From Enoplolaimus lenunculus (taxonomy: Eukaryota > Nematoda > Enoplea > Enoplida > Thoracostomopsidae): a DNA stretch of 64,000 nt. A program made the position numbers and the translations under genes. Location of the stretch: NCBI GenBank assembly GCA_030248215.1, contig JASANG010003533.1, positions 1 to 64,000 on the forward strand. The letters run 5' to 3'. Shown in pieces: positions 1 through 13,204 of this stretch (position 1 is its first letter; each line of letters starts with the position of its first letter). Below the pieces are notes generated by a model. It did not search any database. It was not told where the DNA came from and saw nothing but the letters and a program-made list of their open reading frames with translations.

Positions 1-713
1 TCCTTCCAGTTCGAAAAAATGTATGTACTGAGCTTATTCAAAGTTTGTTGTAGCTGAAGAAATCAAGATTGAGCCGGATTTACAGGTATATGACAGTATA
101 TTGAGTTTTAAGTAGTATTGCTTTGTAATAACAACTTTGTAATTTAAGTTTGTAGAATTGATAGTTTAAGATTTTGGTATCTAGCGCTATCCGGTTGCAT
201 TAATTTACTCTTTTTCGAGTTGTGCAATTTATTATGATCTTTCGATGGCATTTCGATAGTTGACTGCGAGCGGCCTAATCTCACGCGGCCTAATCTCACG
301 CGGCCTAATCTCCCGCTTTCCAACCCCCCAACGTTCTACGTTGAACTCGAACCCCCCGTACTTTTGAAAATAAAAAACATGGCTCACCGTCGTCTCTAAG
401 CTTCGAAATAGTAAATTTACTCTAAAAACCAAATTAATATAAAATACCAATTTTTAACCTCTGTTTTTTATCTCGGGGCTTTCTAAACCCCCAGCAAATC
501 AACCTAAGTTGGACCCGGAAACACCTCGGATAAAGCTTCTTCTATCGAAATTGGGTTGCGAAATGCCAGTTTTGCAGTATTAAAATTGCTGTTACAACAA
601 AGTTGCACGAACTATTTCGTGTTCGCATAATGTTCCTTAAGACTTCCACCCTAATATAGGCTTAAATTCTACTTGGCATGTCGCTAGCTAAATTGATGCT
701 GGAGATTTTCAGG
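1..713. other. Left-edge intergenic stretch
   Basis: No complete gene is seen here. A good acceptor-like tract (TCCTTCCAG, 1-9) is followed by a short open stretch ending in a stop at 55-57, which could be the last coding exon of a gene to the left, but 16 codons are too few to identify. A 15-bp unit (GCGGCCTAATCTCAC) is repeated about three times near 268-316. The rest looks like plain AT-rich spacer. Confidence 0.4.
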
Positions 714-3700
714 ATGCCAGTTCGTCGAAAGACATCACTAACGGAGCAACTGGTAGTGATGTCCAGTAAGTTGTTTTTTAATTTTGTTGTAATCGTATTG
801 TTCCCGCTGACAAATATGTGTGCATTGTAAAATTGAGCTATGAGAGCCAGCGTGAGTCATGCGCGTAAATAACGCAAAATAATCAGAAATATCGTAGATG
901 TTTCAGACCTCCGGACAAACGACGAAGAAAAGTTACGCAAGCGAAAAGTGCAGTAAGCAAATCGGAGTCAAAGTCATTGGGGTGTAAGTTGTGTGCAACA
1001 TCGTTTTTACGCAAGTTCAGTTTTCTGTATGAGTAATAATTTGTTTATGTATGAGCTTTCACTGTGCCGTTGTACCTAGTTTCTTTCTACTTAGTTTAAA
1101 CGCCTTCTGAGTGTAAATTTCAGGAAACTTGCAATTTACAGAGGGTTAAAGATGTTTTAACCAGCAGCACAGAAGGTGCCATAGCGCTATTAATTTTTAA
1201 AAAAATGATAATTGGTGAAATAACGAAACTCAATCCAATACACAATATATCATGGTCCCAGCGGTATTTGCTTCTCGGCTGCGATTTCTGCGTAGAGTCA
1301 GTCAATCAGTGCAGTGGGAACCACACCCCTCTATTAGGCAGAGCCCAGGTAAGAGTGTATGTATTGCCTGCTAGTGTGTTGTTGGGTTTGTTTCAGCTCG
1401 GACTGTAATTAAGAAAGGAAAAGCACCTGTCGATCCAGAATGTCATACGAAGATTAACACTAGTCACGTATACTGCGAGGGAGATGATGTTTACGATGCT
1501 ATGTTAAATCAGGTAAATTGATATCACTGTTAAAAGTGAGATTTTTTTAAAAACACGACGTGTATGTTATGGTAAATTAAAACTCAATGCTGGTGGTTGT
1601 TTCAGACAAATGTCCAGAACAACAACAACAAATACTATCTGTGTCAGTTATTGGAAGATGACAACGCGAAGCGTTATGCGGTTTGGTTCAGGTGGGGTCG
1701 TGTAGGGTATAGCGGACAGACATCCTTAACAGAGTGCGGCGCTGATTTGGATCGCGCAAAAGATGTATTTTGTCGCAAGTAAGGATAGGTTCCATTCAAA
1801 TGTAATTAATAAAAGATTCGATACAACAGTGTTTATTTTACATCGACAATAACCGTGATTAACTATTACGTAGTGTGAATAGTGATTTTATTAGTCTGTA
1901 CGCTAAACTGCTTTCAAGCATTCGAAACATAGAGAGTGGAAAGTGCTATCAATAAGTTGTTTTAAGCTGTACCAACTATATTTATGCAGGTGCTTAGTAG
2001 AACTTCGAACGTTATGTTCATATGTGCTGTTAGGAACTATCGCGTTTACCGAATAAAACCGCGGCTATCAGCATTCCGCAGCTGTTTAAAATCTTAAGGA
2101 AATACTGTAGTCTTCAATCAGTTCAATCGTGTAATCATGTCTTCTGAGTCAGGTTTTATATATTCTAGATTTTTCGACAAAACAAAAAATGAATGGGGCG
2201 GAAGACGAAACTTTGTGAAAGTCGCCGGAAAATATGATCTCGTTGAAATGGACTATTCCACGGACTCGAAAGACAAAGAAAATGGCAATATTTCTAACAA
2301 AAACCACGATGACAAGTCTAATGGTACAGATGTGAAGAAGGAACCTCCACCATCGGGCTTGGATATTCGTGTTCAAGTAAGTTTAAAAGCTTAACAAGTA
2401 AGTCAGGCACAGGATGTAATTACAAACAATCGGCCACAATTTAAAATAATCGCGTTGCGCATTTTTCTGTTTTAGACGAGAATTGCCCGAAGTTGATTTA
2501 ATGGTTCGTAAAAACTAGTTATAAGTTAACATTCTTTATTAAGGCTTGATAAATGCGTTTCAGATTCAAAATCAGGGTATGTTGGTAGTTCAGTGTTTTG
2601 TAGACAGTTATTTAAAAAAGTTGTCAACAAGTAGCGTTTTTGAGTATTGTTTGGTAATTACAAGTCACCATTTTTATACGAATCGTGTCTGATTTTAGAA
2701 TTTGATCAATTTGATATGTGATGTGAAGGCCATGGAAGCTGCTGTTGTCGAAATGAAATATGATACGGAAAAAATGCCACTGGGTAATCACTTAACCTAC
2801 TGCATTTAGTGTAGTATAATTTCGTATTAGATTCAGCAAAAACTTAACAGTGCGTAAGTCAATGATACGCAAAGAAAATACGTTTTTATCTTATGCATTT
2901 TATGCCTGAAAAGTGCTATGTTGATGCGTCTGTTTTATTGCTGTTGTATGGATTTAGAAATATTATAGGAAAGCTTACTGTCGCTCAGATTAAAGCTGGT
3001 TACGCAGCGTTGAAAAAAATCGAACAATGTATTGAGGCGAATCACACTGGAAACAAATTAGTTAACGCTTGCAATGAGTTTTACACACGCATTCCGCATT
3101 ATTTTGGCATGAGCCGGCCACCACTGATACGAGATACGCAAACTTTGCATGCAAAAATTGCCCTATTAGAGGTTAGTTCTAATATGTAAATATTTTGGGG
3201 AATGGCCCGCCCTCCATTTTTTTCCTGCGTACTCTCCTACTGTTTCATGAGGTAAATCTCATGCATATTTCAATATCTTTTGGAAAATATTAGCCTGTCT
3301 CTAGAATTGTTTGGTATTGATATTATCGAAAAAATTAGAGTAAACTCTTACAGTCGGTGGTGAATATTAATCGTACTATAAATTTTTAACTTACGGAACA
3401 GGATGTTGTAATATTTGTTAACCTGTACTTATTAGTTTTTATTTCTCGATTGTTAATACAATCAACTCCAACCAACTGTATGGGATATAGCTGTTTGTTA
3501 TTTTAAAATTCTTCACAAACTTACGTGGTCGTTGATGTTGGCTCCAAACTCAGACTTGTTTGGAATTGTAAGTATTCATTTTGCGTGGTGTGTCTGATTT
3601 CAGGCTTTGGCTGACATTGAAATTGCAATTAGAACTTTGAAAGAGGAATCGAGCAACATTTCTGTTAATCCAGTTGATAGACATTATGACGCAATGAAGT

Positions 3701-5862
3701 GTCAGTTAAAACCGATTGAACCAAAGTCAAAGGAATACAAGGTGAATAAAACTCATGATATTAAATTCTTCAAGTGTACATTTCGCAACATTTTGCGACT
3801 ATAGCCTTTTATCTTGTTAAACATTTTTATAATATGACAATGTTTTAAAAACGTTTTCGCTGTTGTGCATTGTTATCTAAGAGGTCTTCAATTGGAAAAT
3901 AGGTAATGATTTATGCTGATGACGTAACCGTTTAAAGTTAGCGAAAATGCTTATGTTAAAAATGTGTGTCATATTTTTATCGGTCATAGATGATCGAAAC
4001 TGCATTGAAAAACACTCACGCATCTACGCACAACATGTACACTATGGATGTCAAGAACATTTTCGAAGCTACAAAAGAAGGCGAAAATGAAAATTATAAT
4101 GATGTTGGAAACAAGTGAGCATTTATACAATTTAAATATTTTGGTTGATAATTCACATAGTTTTGACTGTTATGAAGTCCACTTCAACAAAGCACCTTTT
4201 TGAGTTTTTAGTTATTAATTACTAATCTAAAGTACTTCATATTTTAGTGGCTCATAACCAATGATGCAAGATATTTTTGTGTTTTGCGTTCCATAGTTTT
4301 TTCTTTGCAATGGAAATGCCTTCATATTATAGCGATTGAGCTGCTAGGTAGTGGCGTGCCTGGTTACATTGAAATAGTATTCGTAGCGAGTTTTTGATGC
4401 ATGTATTTCAAAACATTTTTCAGATATCTGTTGTGGCATGGATCTCGTTTAACAAACTGGTATGGCATTTTGTCACAGGGACTACGTATTGCACCACCGG
4501 AAGCGCCGGTCACTGGATATATGGTAAAGTCAACTTTAATTCTGACGTTAAATGCAGTAATTATACCTCATTTTGTTGGTCGACGTGTTTAGAGTGCAGT
4601 TTGTGTCCTGTAGTTTATGCAAATGTTGCGTAACTATTTATTTGATCTATTATTATCTGCGAAATTTGCGCAACATGCTGCATGCAAAATATATTTCAGT
4701 TTGGTAAAGGTGTATACTTTGCGGACATGGCAAGCAAATCGACCAATTATTGTTTTGCGACCAAAACAAAGACTACGGGTATTGTCGTTTTGTGCGAAGT
4801 AAGTGCATTTTGTATAACTGTATCTTATGGTGTTGCTACTACCTTAGTAGTTCGTAAGTGAGATATTCGAATAATTTGAGCCAAGTAACTTTAAAAATGG
4901 CCAGCTTGTTCTTTCTTCGTGCCGTAAACTAGTGTGCAAAAACAAATCCGATTTTTACTTTAATTCAGATTCAGTTATGGTTTTGATTCTGATTATAGGT
5001 ATTATTGGAAGCGTAAATTCTCATCGTTTTTTTGATAATTTTCGTAACAACCGGTGCATATATCAGTTTTTAGATATGGCATGAGAATTTTTATAGAAAC
5101 ATTAAAACATACAGTCTGTGCATAATGCTCTATGTGGAAAATCCGAGCTCTGGTCTGAAAATTTCATTTCCGATTCCGCTATATATTTTCTGCCCTGCTT
5201 GGCACTCTGGTAAACACCTTTGATGTGTGTTGTCAATTTTTCATTTTGTACAATACGATGTATTTTAGGTCGCGCTTGGCAGAACGGTAGACAAACTGCA
5301 GGCGGATTACAAAGCTGATAAGTTACCTGCGGGCTATCACAGCACTCGAGGCCTTGGCGCAACACAGCCCAAACAGGACATGAATGTGAAGTTGTAAGTT
5401 TACTTAACGTTTTAAAGCCGTTTGTTTAACCTTATCTGAGTTTAAGTTATTTATATTTTTATATTCGACAGTTTGGTTTTAAAATAAATTTTATCATTCA
5501 CTGTGTAGATTATGATTTAAAATATAGTGGTAAGTGCTATCGCTCATGTAGTTAAATGCTAACTGTCATATTAGTATAAATAGTGTTTCGGCAAAAATAA
5601 TAGAACTCTGTGTCCAAGTCTGTCCCATGTCGGTATTTATGTCGGCTGCGTATGGTAAGACTTTTAAACAATTAAAGTTGTCTGGAGCACTGAATAATAT
5701 ACATTGAAATTAAGGTATGATGATGTCACATTGATGACTGGAGAAGAGTCGCAAACCGGTGTGAGCAACGGCGCCCTTATTTACAACGAATACGTTGTAT
5801 ATAATACAAATCAAATAAAAATGCGTTATTTGATTGAAGTTGAATTCAAATTTAAATATTGA
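714..5862 (+). CDS. PARP2: PARP2-like poly(ADP-ribose) polymerase, 14 exons
   Basis: Nuclear enzyme that uses NAD+ to add ADP-ribose to proteins at DNA breaks. Exons by eye: 714-765, 907-952, 1296-1348, 1397-1512, 1606-1778, 2169-2376, 2699-2783, 2969-3171, 3604-3741, 3990-4114, 4424-4523, 4700-4798, 5269-5393, 5715-5862. Phases close to 556 codons, against 583 in human PARP2. A short basic N-terminus is followed by a WGR domain (about 70-165, motif WFRWGRVG), the helical regulatory domain (about 215-345, [10 protein letters not shown]) and the ART catalytic domain. The H-Y-E triad is intact: His405 in LLWHGS, Tyr439 in GKGVYFADM, Glu533 in NEYVVYN. There are no zinc fingers or BRCT, so it is PARP2/3-type, and the regulatory and WGR regions read closest to PARP2. 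The first three exons are non-conserved and tentative; they fit phase only. TTTTCAG directly before the ATG could be a trans-splice acceptor or the end of a 5' UTR intron. Confidence 0.93.
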
Positions 5863-6245
5863 TTTCTAATTACCGTTAGGAATTTACTGTGTTGTGTTTG
5901 TATGTGAAAAATGAAACGCCCATATAGTGTTTTTAAATAGAATCCGTGGCGGTGTTTTTGTGAAATCTTATACGTATTCTTAAATACAAAATTTAATTTA
6001 AACACCGTGGTGCTAAGTAAATTATTTTGATAACAAATATCGCTTTGTTTCTTTGTAATCGAAAAACGCCTTTCGGACTTTAATTAGTTACTTTTGATAT
6101 TGAAAAGATCTGTTTCTATCCGAGGTTTTGAACAACGTAAACACGTGACCATGTTATTAAGCGGTTTGCCAATATTTTGTGGTTTGTCAGGCTGCAACCG
6201 GAGATGTTGAAACCGGAATTTTGCTGTGTGAAACAAAAAATTAGC

Positions 6246-6650
6246 TCACGTTATAACTGGGGCAGCCCGGAACACGTTTTGACATAATAGCAGCTAACAT
6301 TTTGTCTTTACGTTAATCCGCTGTCAAATTAAGAAATGATTTGTCTGTTATATTTATGTGACATTCACCGTTTGCACTGTGTGCATATTGACTGCGAGTG
6401 CCGTGCTTTAGGTTTCTGCAGGCCTAATGTAGCAGAGCAAAACTGTCGTGTTGAATTTGAATTCATTTACTAAGTTAGTTTTCTTTTGTTAATGCTTGCA
6501 AATTACATTGTTCTGCATATATAGTATTGTATGATCTTCGCTAGAATTTTAGAATATCGCATGATATTCGCATAAACATTCCGTGGTATTATTTGACACG
6601 ATAGACCAGTATCGCGTGCCATAGATATTTTGTCGGCATACCCGCTATTC
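6246..6650. mobile_element. Harbinger-like MITE, decayed copy C
   Basis: The left end (CACGTTATAACTGGGGCAGC) matches the terminal inverted repeat of the intact copy at 7262-7930. Further in, the words GCATGATATTCGCATAAA and TTTGACACGATA match its interior. A clear right terminal repeat is not seen, so the end is approximate. Confidence 0.5.
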
Positions 6651-7261
6651 AGATCGCAACAATTTGGGTTGATGTTGAAGCAACATATGTTCCGGCTTGT
6701 AATTGTTATATAGTGAATTCCGCGAGACGAACTAATTGAATGACATCCATTTTATAAAGTGCGCAAAAAATTCAGTTTCGAACCTTATGGATCTAAGGCT
6801 TAAATTTTACATTAGACGGAGGTCCATCTGCCAAAGCCGGAAGCAGATCTCCAGTTGTACTTACACTATTGTTATTACACGTGTTATTTCCAATATATTT
6901 CTCGCTCTGAGTTTTTTGGTTTGTGTTTGTATTGCATTTCTATTCAGTAAAGTTTGTTGCCGGACGTATTTTTTGAGACCAGAGCGGTGTGTGGCTAATC
7001 ACCTATAATGGAAAGTTAAATACTCCTATTGATAAAGCTCAGAGATGCATTTAGCTGGAGCTTAGTTTTGTCCAAGCGCTTTAACATTCGTTGAAAGTGC
7101 TTTGAGACTGCTTGTTTGTTTCAAGTGAAATTTTTACTTTTGCAACATTCCCGCAATTTTGCTGTTTCTCATCGATACACACTAAAGGTGTAACCGGAGA
7201 TCCGTTTCCGGTATACAAATACTGTAAATTCCCCTATTTTTATGCTCTAAATCCGTTCTAA

Positions 7262-7930
7262 TGCGGGGTGCACGTTATAACCGGGGCAGCTTGGGACACG
7301 TTTTGTCCCTATTAGACTATTGGGTCAGATTTTGTCTGCTTGTAGACCCCATATCGTATTCAAATATTAGTGTTTGTCTGCCAATATCATGTGTAGGTCA
7401 CCTTTTGTCCTTCAATATCGTATGATATTCGAGGCATTGTCTGCGAATATCATGATATATTTTCAAATGTCTGCATACTTGAGGTAACCTACCTAAATTG
7501 TCCTGTTGAATATCATATGATACTAGAATTTGAATTTTTGAATTATGAAGCTGTGGTTTTAAGCGATTTTGTGTCGGAAACGATTTGCAGGCATGTATTT
7601 GGTATTTAAAGCACGTTTGTGCCTCTGCCGTCCAACTTTTCATTCATTTATTAGTACCCTAAGGTTACACTGTCCCGCTGAATATCATATGATATTCGTT
7701 GAAATTTTGGAATATCATATGATATTCGCATAAATGTCCGACAGTGTCACATGACATACCGTCCCTTGTACACATTTATCATTTGAGAGCGGTGGTTTGT
7801 AAGCTAATGTCATATGACATTGGAGTTTTGTCTCTTGACCCGATATAAGTGCCCAAATTTTAACGTTGACGTCAAATCAACATGGGACAAACCGTGTCCC
7901 GCCTGCCCCGGTTATAACGTGAACCCCGCA
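7262..7930. mobile_element. Harbinger-like MITE, intact copy A
   Basis: Terminal inverted repeats of about 48 bp: 7262-7309 begins TGCGGGGTGCACGTTATAAC and pairs, with few mismatches, with the stretch ending at 7930. The element is flanked on both sides by TAA (7259-7261 and 7931-7933), a 3-bp target duplication as expected of PIF/Harbinger elements. It is 669 bp long with no transposase, so it is non-autonomous. The interior has several copies of the palindrome ATATCATATGATAT. The superfamily call rests on the duplication length and is inferred. Confidence 0.75.
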
Positions 7931-8923
7931 TAAGTCAGGCGTATTTCTTAGTTTTTCATTACAAATACGCCACAATTCTATTCGAAATATTATGAATGTC
8001 ATCCGAAATTTTTAATCGGTGCATCCGCTTTTTTCTTTAAAATTTAGAAAACCAAATGAATATATGCATGCATAAAACATCTGAAACTGTAATACTTCAG
8101 TTTCCGTTATTTTGATCACTATCCGTTTCCATTATTACTATCCGTTGACATCTTGATACATGCTCATTGTTTACGTGTCCTGTCTATTCAGATATGTGAA
8201 AATATAGGTATTTTCATGATTTACATGCCAGCGTATGCAACAGTTTTTCCTAAAATCGCTTGTCCATATTTGCCTTGGTTCAGGTTCTTTGGCAATTTCG
8301 GTAGTGCCCGTATTGTGAGTGTCTTGTCAGATGGTAGCGCTTTTTGGTGTACCGGTTCCTTTTTTGGTTTATTTGAAAGCTTTGTTATCTCACGGTTATT
8401 TTTTAAAACTTTAGGTGTTAAGTAACAGCTCTTGCAATTAATCTGTTCCGAAATCATTTCAAGGATTAAAAGTTACCATGTGCATAGCTTTTTTTATGAT
8501 ATAATCTTGTCCTTATGAAGTCAGAGGACTTAGAACCCGAGAAGCTTAGGGACCATATGCTCAAATGTATATAGCAACTGTCATCAAGCTTTTCTTGTTA
8601 AAGGTTTTTCGGTTGTGACATTTATATATCAACTCCTTACAATAGTTGGAAACGCTTTCACTTTACAGCTTCCACTCAGCTCTTAGGGGTAGTACAGCAA
8701 TAATGGCATGCATTGCGCTGGCTTGCTTATAGTCAACTCTATGTGAGAAGCGGTTATGCATTTGTTTCATAGTCAAAACTATTTGTAGACAACTGCTTGC
8801 TCATGTACAGTTAGCAGTGGGTGGGCGAAATTCAGTTGCGTTTGTGCACCAGGTGTATTCATATATGTATCTTGTAGTACCAAACTTACGGTATATCGAG
8901 CTATTCTAGTAAAAAATTTGCAT

Positions 8924-8998
8924 GGCTACATTGCTCTGTTGTTAGAGTAGCGGACGGACCGTAATCCATACGTCGTGGGTTTGAGCCCGACTGTATCC
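8924..8998 (+). pseudogene. tRNA-like relic (Thr-like)
   Basis: This 75-nt stretch folds as a near-normal tRNA. The acceptor arms GGCTACA and TGTATCC pair at six of seven positions, the D arm GCTC/GAGT pairs, and the T arm GTGGG/CCGAC pairs around TTTGAGC. The anticodon loop is enlarged to about ten nucleotides, which argues against a working tRNA. It resembles a tRNA-Thr by eye. It could be a decayed tRNA gene or the head of a SINE. Confidence 0.4.
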
Positions 8999-9103
8999 GT
9001 CAGCAAAATTTTCGTAAGTGGCTTTATAGGGTACTGCTTAAAACACGAGTAATATTGTCCGCCAGATTGTTTAGGGTTTAATATTAGTTGTTATTCTTTC
9101 ACC

Positions 9104-12100
9104 ATGCTTGAAAAACTAACCAACATCGGTTTGGTATTGCTGGGTTTGTTCATAGCTCTCGCCATGACCGCGCTTCATATGGTCCGCCTTCTAATTCAAA
9201 TCGTGAAAAATCCTCGCGGATTTTTGTACGTCAAAGATCGACCGACGCCACCAAAGGTCCTCACATCGGGATGGAATCATTCGAGCGTGGCTGTGGCACC
9301 GGTAAGTTTTGGCAACTTAGACGACGCACGGTACTTGTTTATTTTCACCCGCACTACTACTGTTAATTTAATGGAAAGCGAAAGTCCTCCCACTGCACAG
9401 TGTTTATACTATAAACGCCGTTTAAAGTTATTTCAGGATGTCAAGTTGCATTACGTTGTTGACGGCGACGCTCGGCGGCCATTGATGCTGTTCTTGCATG
9501 GATTTCCGGAATTTTGGTACTCGTGGCGGAATCAGATGAAGGAATTCAAGAATGACTACCGGTTAGGATAGTGTTTATGGCGGTTTTACTTGTACACATC
9601 AAAATATTCTATAGCGTACATTTTATGATAATGTTCCTAGTTCTGTTGTAAAGTAGCTGGAAATATTCTAGCAGCGGTGTACTTTTTAAATAGTTTGTCT
9701 TTGTTGTTGATCTGTACTTTTTAAATAGTTGTCTTTGTTATTGATCTAAATATTTTTACATATTTGTAAGCTAACTAAATATTGTCGAATATAAAACAGT
9801 CTCGAAATTAGAATGTTTTAACTCATCTTAGTTTAAAACTTTAATATTGGTGGCTTAAGGTTGCATATTTAGTTTCGTTTTACTTTGGTGTATTTCCTTT
9901 AAGAGTTGTTGCGATTGATCTTCGAGGATACGGAGAATCTGATAAACCTGAAAAAGTTACGGATTATAAAATTGATAATCTCGTTCAAGATGTTAAAGAA
10001 GTAGTCAAACAATTGGGTAAGTGTTTGTGCTGGAGCTAAGGTAAAGATGTTGTTTACAAACGCTTTAGAATGACTTAGGATTTCTTGTTTAAATACTGTA
10101 ACTAATTTAACTCTGTAGTCTGAATATTTTGAAAACACGATTTATACTTGCACCAGTTTAATGGCTTTAGATAGGACAAATATTAAGTTATTGGGGATTA
10201 TAGACAAAATCAAATTAAGTTTAACTTTTCTGTGAAAACATTATGACTGGTACGTGTAGCTATCGGTTTTTGAAAATATTCAATTTTCTAGGATTAGTAA
10301 TACTTTACGAATATACGTATATGCGTCCAGTCACCAGGAGCCATATGCTGTCAAGTCAGCCCTAATTGTTGAGTTTATGTTTTGACCGTAAAGGTTTGCA
10401 CTGAATTATAAAGTCATATAACATAAAAAACATGGCCTCATCAGTCATATTTTACGTTCAAATGTTCTAGCTTACGACAGGTGCACATTGGTAGCACATG
10501 ATTGGGGCGGTGTCATTGGTTGGCAAGTTGCAGTGCGGTATCCTGAGCTGGTGGATAAGCTGATTATTTGCAATTGCCCACATCCGAAGGCATTTCGTAA
10601 GACGCTACGTACCAGTCTGACGCAAATGGCCAAAAGTTGGTACGTTCACAGAAACTCTCAGTTATTAATTGTAGTCATCGTTGTGCATATAATTTATGTC
10701 CTAGATTTTTTAAACATGGAACAAAGAATTTGTTCGAATTTTATATCCAAGTATCTTCAGAAGTTAGCGAAGCGTGTTCGTAGTTAAGTATGAGCTCTGT
10801 TTTCTGTGCAGAACTCCAGAGTACACGACAGCGTTTATGGGCGGTCAATTTTCAGAGCAAATTATTCTATTGTTTTCGAAATATAATTACTATGATATGA
10901 GTTGCATTTACTCGCTTTACATTTTTCACGTTCTGGTTTTTTAAAAAGTGTATTTTTCAGGTATATGGTTTTCTTCCAGTGCCCAAAGTTGCCTGAAATG
11001 ATGCTTCGTGCATTCGACTTGGGAGCGTTGGAACAAATGTGTACTGATCCAAGCGCAGGTTAATACCATAGCATATAATATGCATTTTGTGCTATTCAGC
11101 TTACTTTAAGATTGTGCACTAAATTTTGTGCCTTCTCGTTTATTTTATCACATTGTTGCTTTATACATTACTGATAGTTAATTGCAAAACATTTTTGTGC
11201 TCTTCTTTTCCCAAAATAATCTGATTTTGTCCAAAATTTGGAATTACTTACGAACGATGCGTAACTCGAGCGTTTTCATTCAATTAATTGTATTCAGTTT
11301 GAGTCCAGTTGTGGTTACGAAAGCATATTTTTGAACTTTGTGGTGAGACTGAAGACTATGGTTGAATGTTAAATTTTGCCAATAGTAACCATCGTCTTTT
11401 CATTTACTTATCATTCAAATGATAATATAATCTAGGTAGTCAATAGACTGTTGTTGTAGTAAATGTACATTTCTTTTCTGTTATGTACGTACTGCGCGCG
11501 CCAGTTAGGTCTATTGTAGGGTGAATTTTGATTTAGGTGGTTGTAAGAATCCGGAAGCGTTTACGAAAGATGATATTGAAGCATTCAAATACACATTTTC
11601 AAAACCAGGTAAGTTCAAGCCAGGGTTCGACCGGATATTAGTGTCACTAGATAGCGGAAGCGGAGCCGGGTTGTAAATTTTTTACCGGAACCGAATGTAA
11701 AGCCGATATGACATCTATATTTGTGCGCTGTTGGTGGTATGTGATTTATATAATTTTACTGATTGACAACATTACTAGCGCGGGTGTTTCATTTTCCTTC
11801 AGTGTCAAAATGATAACCTTCTTCACTTGCCCTTGAATGCAGTCACAGCAAAATGTCTAGTATTTCCGTACTGTGTAAAAAGCAGTTTTATGATATTCTA
11901 GACCACAACCAAAAAAATTTTGCCATCCGGAAGGATTATACTGGAACCGTATAAAAATGACGGCTTTGCCGGATATATAAATTGGAATAAGATATTCGAT
12001 CGATCCGTGGTTCAAGGTCAAACTAAAATCGGCGCTGGGTCGCTCTCAGTACTCATCTCATCTAAATTTTGCTGCACCTAGCAAGGCAATAATTTGGAAC

Positions 12101-13204
12101 CGAAGATAATAAACTACAGCAGGAACATTAACCGTAGATAGTTGATTATAAACGTCAGGAAATTTTCAAGTGTCAACATTTTGCCCAACGTAAATTTACA
12201 ACTGGAGGGTTTGTTTTAAATCAAGTTTGGATTCGGGCTGACATTTTTTCTGCAGCACAAAGGGTGGATTTTAGTTTTTTTAGGCAATGGCTTAGAATTT
12301 GCCTTTACTTTACTGATGAAGGCACAATAAATTTAGTTTTTCTCATTTGCACAGGCTACTATTGTATACTGAGTTCAGCTGTTTATGGTGTCCAACTTTT
12401 GCCACTTTCGTACCCTGAGTTACGTTCTATTTAAATTCAATGCCAGTTTTATAACTACAGGTGCGTTTACTCCACCCATCAATTACTACCGTGCTGCGTT
12501 TTTTTCAAATCGTCTGCGTTCGGGCAACTTGGGATTGCCTACGGAACAAAAAACAGTATTAAAGGTCCAGCCACCAGTACTGATTATTTGGGGAACCGAT
12601 GATGTTGCGTTGTCGACTGAAATGGCACAGTAAGTCTTGTCTTTTATTTTCTGTAGATTTCACAATTTGTACATTTTTCTTTATTTAGCCAGGTATGTTT
12701 AAAAACGATTGAAAAGTTTAATACTAGCGAGTGTGGTTGAGGTCGTGGTTGTGGTCGGAGTAACCGCGAGCATTTCAAATCGAGATTACGAACCATTGAT
12801 TTCAAGAAACGAACGATCGTGATCAGGGACAGGGCCGCGGTTACGAAAATGACCGCGATCGGACTTAATTCTGCATTCCAAATCATATAACACAGTTTGT
12901 CTAATTTTACTACAGGGGGAAAATGCGTTTTCGCGTGGCTATAATAGAGGAAGTTTAAGCTTTAGACTATGTTAGAGGAAGTTTAAGCTTTAGACTATGT
13001 TTTACTTAGACTTAATTATAGGTTTATCCATATGTGAAGGTCTTGGCTTACCGATGCATTATTGTCGTTTATAGGATGTCTGCTGACCAGTGTGAATGTG
13101 CGACAGTTCGTTATGTTGACGGGTCTAGTCATTGGGTACAAAATGATAATCCGGTTGCAGTTAATCGGTATATGTGGGAATTTTTGAAGGGGCACACTCA
13201 GTGA
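9104..13204 (+). CDS. EPHX4: Epoxide hydrolase, EPHX4-type, 8 exons
   Basis: Membrane-anchored alpha/beta-hydrolase that opens epoxides to diols, probably on lipid substrates. Exons: 9104-9301, 9437-9561, 9904-10016, 10471-10639, 10961-11058, 11537-11608, 12461-12629, 13075-13204. Phases close to 357 codons, close to the 362 of human EPHX4. Residues about 5-30 form one N-terminal membrane anchor. The oxyanion motif HGFPEFWYSW starts at His87, the nucleophile is Asp156 in VAHDWGG, the acid is about Asp306 in WGTDD, and the base is His334 in SSHWVQ. The full catalytic set is therefore present. The start ATG lies just before the anchor and is the only good candidate. The intron at 11609-12460 contains a hAT-like MITE. 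EPHX3 is the alternative name; length and the anchor do not separate the two. Confidence 0.93.
11621..12010. mobile_element. hAT-like MITE in EPHX4-like intron 6
   Basis: Imperfect inverted ends: 11621 begins CAGGGTTCGACCGGATATTA and the reverse complement of the right end reads CCACGGATCGATCGAATATC. The interior carries repeated CGGAAGCGGAGCCGG-type words. It belongs by eye to the same CAGGGTGCGACCGGA family as 20747-20843 and 36125-37164. No open frame is seen. Confidence 0.5.

Larger units (their letters stand above)
5863..8923. other. Intergenic region with MITE remains
   Basis: No coding exon is recognised between the PARP2-like stop and the tRNA-like relic. The region holds two members of the Harbinger-like MITE family (listed separately). 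Patches near 7190 and 8100 (AACCGG, CCGTTTCC words) look like eroded ends of the GGTGCAACCGG repeat family. The remainder is AT-rich spacer. Confidence 0.5.

Noticed and set aside
10-57. Possible last exon of a gene to the left
   Set aside because: Only 16 codons after an acceptor-like tract at the window edge, with no recognisable residues; a second overlapping frame ending in IKIEPDLQ is equally possible. Not enough to annotate.
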